Positions 21,107 through 22,711 of a stretch of 22,711 bases of DNA are shown one piece after another. Location: contig JAHHRX010000029.1 of assembly GCA_020025545.1 (NCBI GenBank), forward strand, positions 1-22,711. The letters are read 5' to 3'. The notes below the pieces were generated by a model. That model was not told the origin of the DNA, searched no databases, and worked only from the letters and a program-made list of their open reading frames with translations. Numbering within the stretch: position 1 is the stretch's first letter; the number at the start of each line of letters is the position of its first letter. This stretch comes from Oscillospiraceae bacterium. Its GTDB lineage: Bacteria > Bacillota > Clostridia > Oscillospirales > Oscillospiraceae. Position numbers and translations under genes: made by a program.

Positions 21107-22711
21107 ATGAAACACACAACTAAGCGTGCAGCCGCTCTGCTGCTCCTGCTTTCTTTGGTTCTGTCGCTGTTTACTGTCAGCGTCAGCGCTGCAGGAACAA
21201 ATGCAACTACCCCTACCGGTTATACCAAAGCTTCCGATGTTCAGTACAAGGAAGTTGACGGTCATCTGGCAAACTGGGGTGCCCGTGGTGAAGACTCTAC
21301 ATTCTTAACCACTTACGCCGGTTCCTATTATACCGGCAACTCCAGCTTTGACAAGCTGAATACTCCCAACGGCGGTACCAGCCAGTCTGACGCTCCTAAG
21401 AGCGAACTGTACGGTGCCCTGCAGGAGATGATGAAGTCTCATCACAGCCATCAGACCAGCTACAATGAAACAAGAGATCTCTATCGGTATACAGACTGTG
21501 TCCGTAACGATACCGCCCATATCTCTTCCTTCTACTCCGGAACGCAGTTGAACGGAGCTTGGGATGGCGGAGCGACATGGAATCGTGAGCACACCTGGCC
21601 CAACAGCAAGGGACTGGATGGAAATGACGAAAACGACATTATGATGCTCCGTCCCACTTCCAAAAGTGAAAACAGTTCCCGCGGAAATACGGCTTACGGC
21701 CCCAGCTTCTACGATCCGAACAGGGAGAGCCACGGAGCGTACAATCTGCATGGCGACTGCGCAAGAATCGTTCTCTATGTCTATGTCCGTTGGGGCAACA
21801 CTCAGAAAATGTGGGGTTCCAGCGGTGTTATGGAAAATCTGGATGTCCTTCTCCAGTGGATGGAGGAAGACCCTGTTGACACCTGGGAAATGGGCCGTAA
21901 CGATGCTGTACAGGACATCACCGGCGTCCGCAATGTATTTGTTGATTTCCCGGAGTTTGCATGGAAGCTCTTCGGCCGTCAGATTCCTAAGAACATGACT
22001 ACCCCCTCCGGCTATGCTAAGGACGGCACCATCACCGTTCCCGACGGCAAGCCCACTCCCCCTGTTACCCCCAATGTTCCCGAGACCGACTACAATAAGC
22101 CCGGCACTCCCGCTGCAAAGCTGCCTGAGAACGGCGAATATGTTGTCTGGGCTCCTGCCCACAACAAGGCTATGAGCTCTGTATGGCCCGAGGGTTCCTT
22201 CTATAACACCGGCAAGGATGTCTCTGTTGTTGACGACAAGCTCACCGGCTATGGTGACACCGAAAAATGGACCATCCAGGATAACGGTGACGGCACCGTT
22301 TCCATCCTGGTGGGCGGCAAAAAGCTGGGTATGCAGGATAAGTTCACCAGCATGAGCCTCGATGCCCCCAACAACAAGTGGATCCTTGAAGATGCCGGCA
22401 ACGGACTGTTCTATATAAAGAACTCCGCTCGCGATGCTTACATGCAGTGGTATGCAGCCAAGGAAACCTGGAGTGCCTACAATAAGATCGATGCAGGCAA
22501 GGAATCTTACTTTGCACTGGCACTCACCTCTACGAAGGACTCTACCACCCCTGTTGAGCCCGAACAGCCCACCGTGCCCGATGTTCAGCCCACTGAGCCC
22601 GATGTTCAGCCCACTGAGCCCGAAACCAAGCCCGAGACCAACGCTCCCGAGACCAACGCTCCCGAGACCAACGAGCCCGTCAAGACCACTCTCGACAACC
22701 TGACCACTGAG
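21107..22711 (+). CDS. Secreted endonuclease I-family nuclease with surface tail (3' end beyond window)
   Basis: 535 codons are visible and the frame is still open at the edge. Residues 1-28 are a signal peptide (KR, then a Leu-rich core, cleavage VSA-AG). Residues about 45-295 form an endonuclease I (EndA/Vvn, His-Me finger) domain: WNREHTWPNS (158-167) gives the metal-binding Glu161 and general-base His162, and SENSSRGN supplies the second metal-ligand Asn. Residues about 340-478 form a repeating module with W/GKKL/W patterns resembling a beta-trefoil, perhaps for surface or glycan binding. From about 480 the protein is Pro/Glu/Thr-rich, with two 7-residue (DVQPTEP) and three 5-residue (ETNAP-type) repeats, as in cell-wall spanning regions; an anchor may follow outside. 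Likely role: degradation of extracellular DNA/RNA. Confidence 0.88.
   Translation, partial: MKHTTKRAAALLLLLSLVLSLFTVSVSAAGTNATTPTGYTKASDVQYKEVDGHLANWGARGEDSTFLTTYAGSYYTGNSSFDKLNTPNGGTSQSDAPKSELYGALQEMMKSHHSHQTSYNETRDLYRYTDCVRNDTAHISSFYSGTQLNGAWDGGATWNREHTWPNSKGLDGNDENDIMMLRPTSKSENSSRGNTAYGPSFYDPNRESHGAYNLHGDCARIVLYVYVRWGNTQKMWGSSGVMENLDVLLQWMEEDPVDTWEMGRNDAVQDITGVRNVFVDFPEFAWKLFGRQIPKNMTTPSGYAKDGTITVPDGKPTPPVTPNVPETDYNKPGTPAAKLPENGEYVVWAPAHNKAMSSVWPEGSFYNTGKDVSVVDDKLTGYGDTEKWTIQDNGDGTVSILVGGKKLGMQDKFTSMSLDAPNNKWILEDAGNGLFYIKNSARDAYMQWYAAKETWSAYNKIDAGKESYFALALTSTKDSTTPVEPEQPTVPDVQPTEPDVQPTEPETKPETNAPETNAPETNEPVKTTLDNLTTE
22580..22678 (+). repeat. In-frame tandem repeats in the nuclease tail
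   Basis: A 21-base unit occurs twice without change (22580-22600 and 22601-22621), encoding DVQPTEP. A 15-base unit occurs three times (22634-22648, 22649-22663, 22664-22678, the last slightly changed), encoding ETNAP, ETNAP and ETNEP. Both units keep the reading frame, so copy number could vary by slippage without breaking the protein. Confidence 0.85.

Noticed and set aside
22580..22678. CRISPR-like repeats
   Set aside because: The 21- and 15-base units are directly adjacent with no spacers and encode in-frame Pro-rich peptide repeats.

Overview
The window looks like a chromosomal segment of an anaerobic, moderately GC-rich member of the Clostridia, probably a gut Oscillospiraceae/Lachnospiraceae-type organism (inference). 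The grounds are consensus sigma-A promoters, AGGAGG ribosome sites, frequent GTG/TTG starts, a B12-riboswitch cobalamin cluster, a glucuronide-scavenging operon, a DUF134/NifX-like pair and thioredoxin genes. I see no rRNA, insertion sequence, prophage or CRISPR array.

Region 1 (1-5290, leftward). A promoter at 176-203 reads through a 5' fragment of tRNA-Ala into a tRNA-Ala(GGC) cut by the window edge. Upstream on the same strand lies a late-stage cobalamin operon: consensus promoter, cobalamin riboswitch, intrinsic terminator, then cbiB, cobD, cobQ and a phosphoglycerate-mutase-like phosphatase. The last three gene junctions abut or overlap. The terminator falls inside the longest possible cbiB frame, so cbiB must start later than that frame suggests.

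Region 2 (5302-6816, leftward). A single gene with its own promoter encodes an unusual fusion: a macro domain (ADP-ribose type) followed by a YhaM-like OB-fold plus HD 3'-5' exoribonuclease.

Region 3 (6899-16346, leftward). A seven-gene operon covers the route from glucuronide to pyruvate plus glyceraldehyde-3-phosphate: uxaC, uxuA, an SDR-type uxuB, KDPG aldolase, KDG kinase, a GH2 beta-glucuronidase-like enzyme and a GPH-family sugar symporter, ending at a strong terminator. Its likely regulator is a divergent YhfZ-family protein (16347-17267) with a nested palindromic operator at its own promoter. The 625-base divergent region also holds an intrinsic terminator and a candidate operator over a possible uxaC -10.

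Region 4 (17400-20941) is the most interesting part, a compact thiol-redox island: trxA, a Crp/Fnr regulator (leftward), a DUF134 regulator, a 50-residue [4Fe-4S] mini-protein, a NifX/NifB-like protein with a His/Cys tail, and trxB. trxA and trxB are about 2.3 kb apart, yet both carry the same palindrome (TGTGA-N5-TCACA inside ATGTGA...ATCACAGAG), centred near -41 of a promoter lacking a good -35. That is the classic class II activator position. The Crp/Fnr protein between them keeps the Arg-Glu...Arg residues that read TGTGA in E. coli CRP.

Region 5 (21107 to the right edge). A secreted endonuclease I-family nuclease with a beta-trefoil-like module and a Pro/Thr/Glu-rich repeat tail runs off the window. 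A direct repeat resembling a Pho box lies upstream of its promoter.
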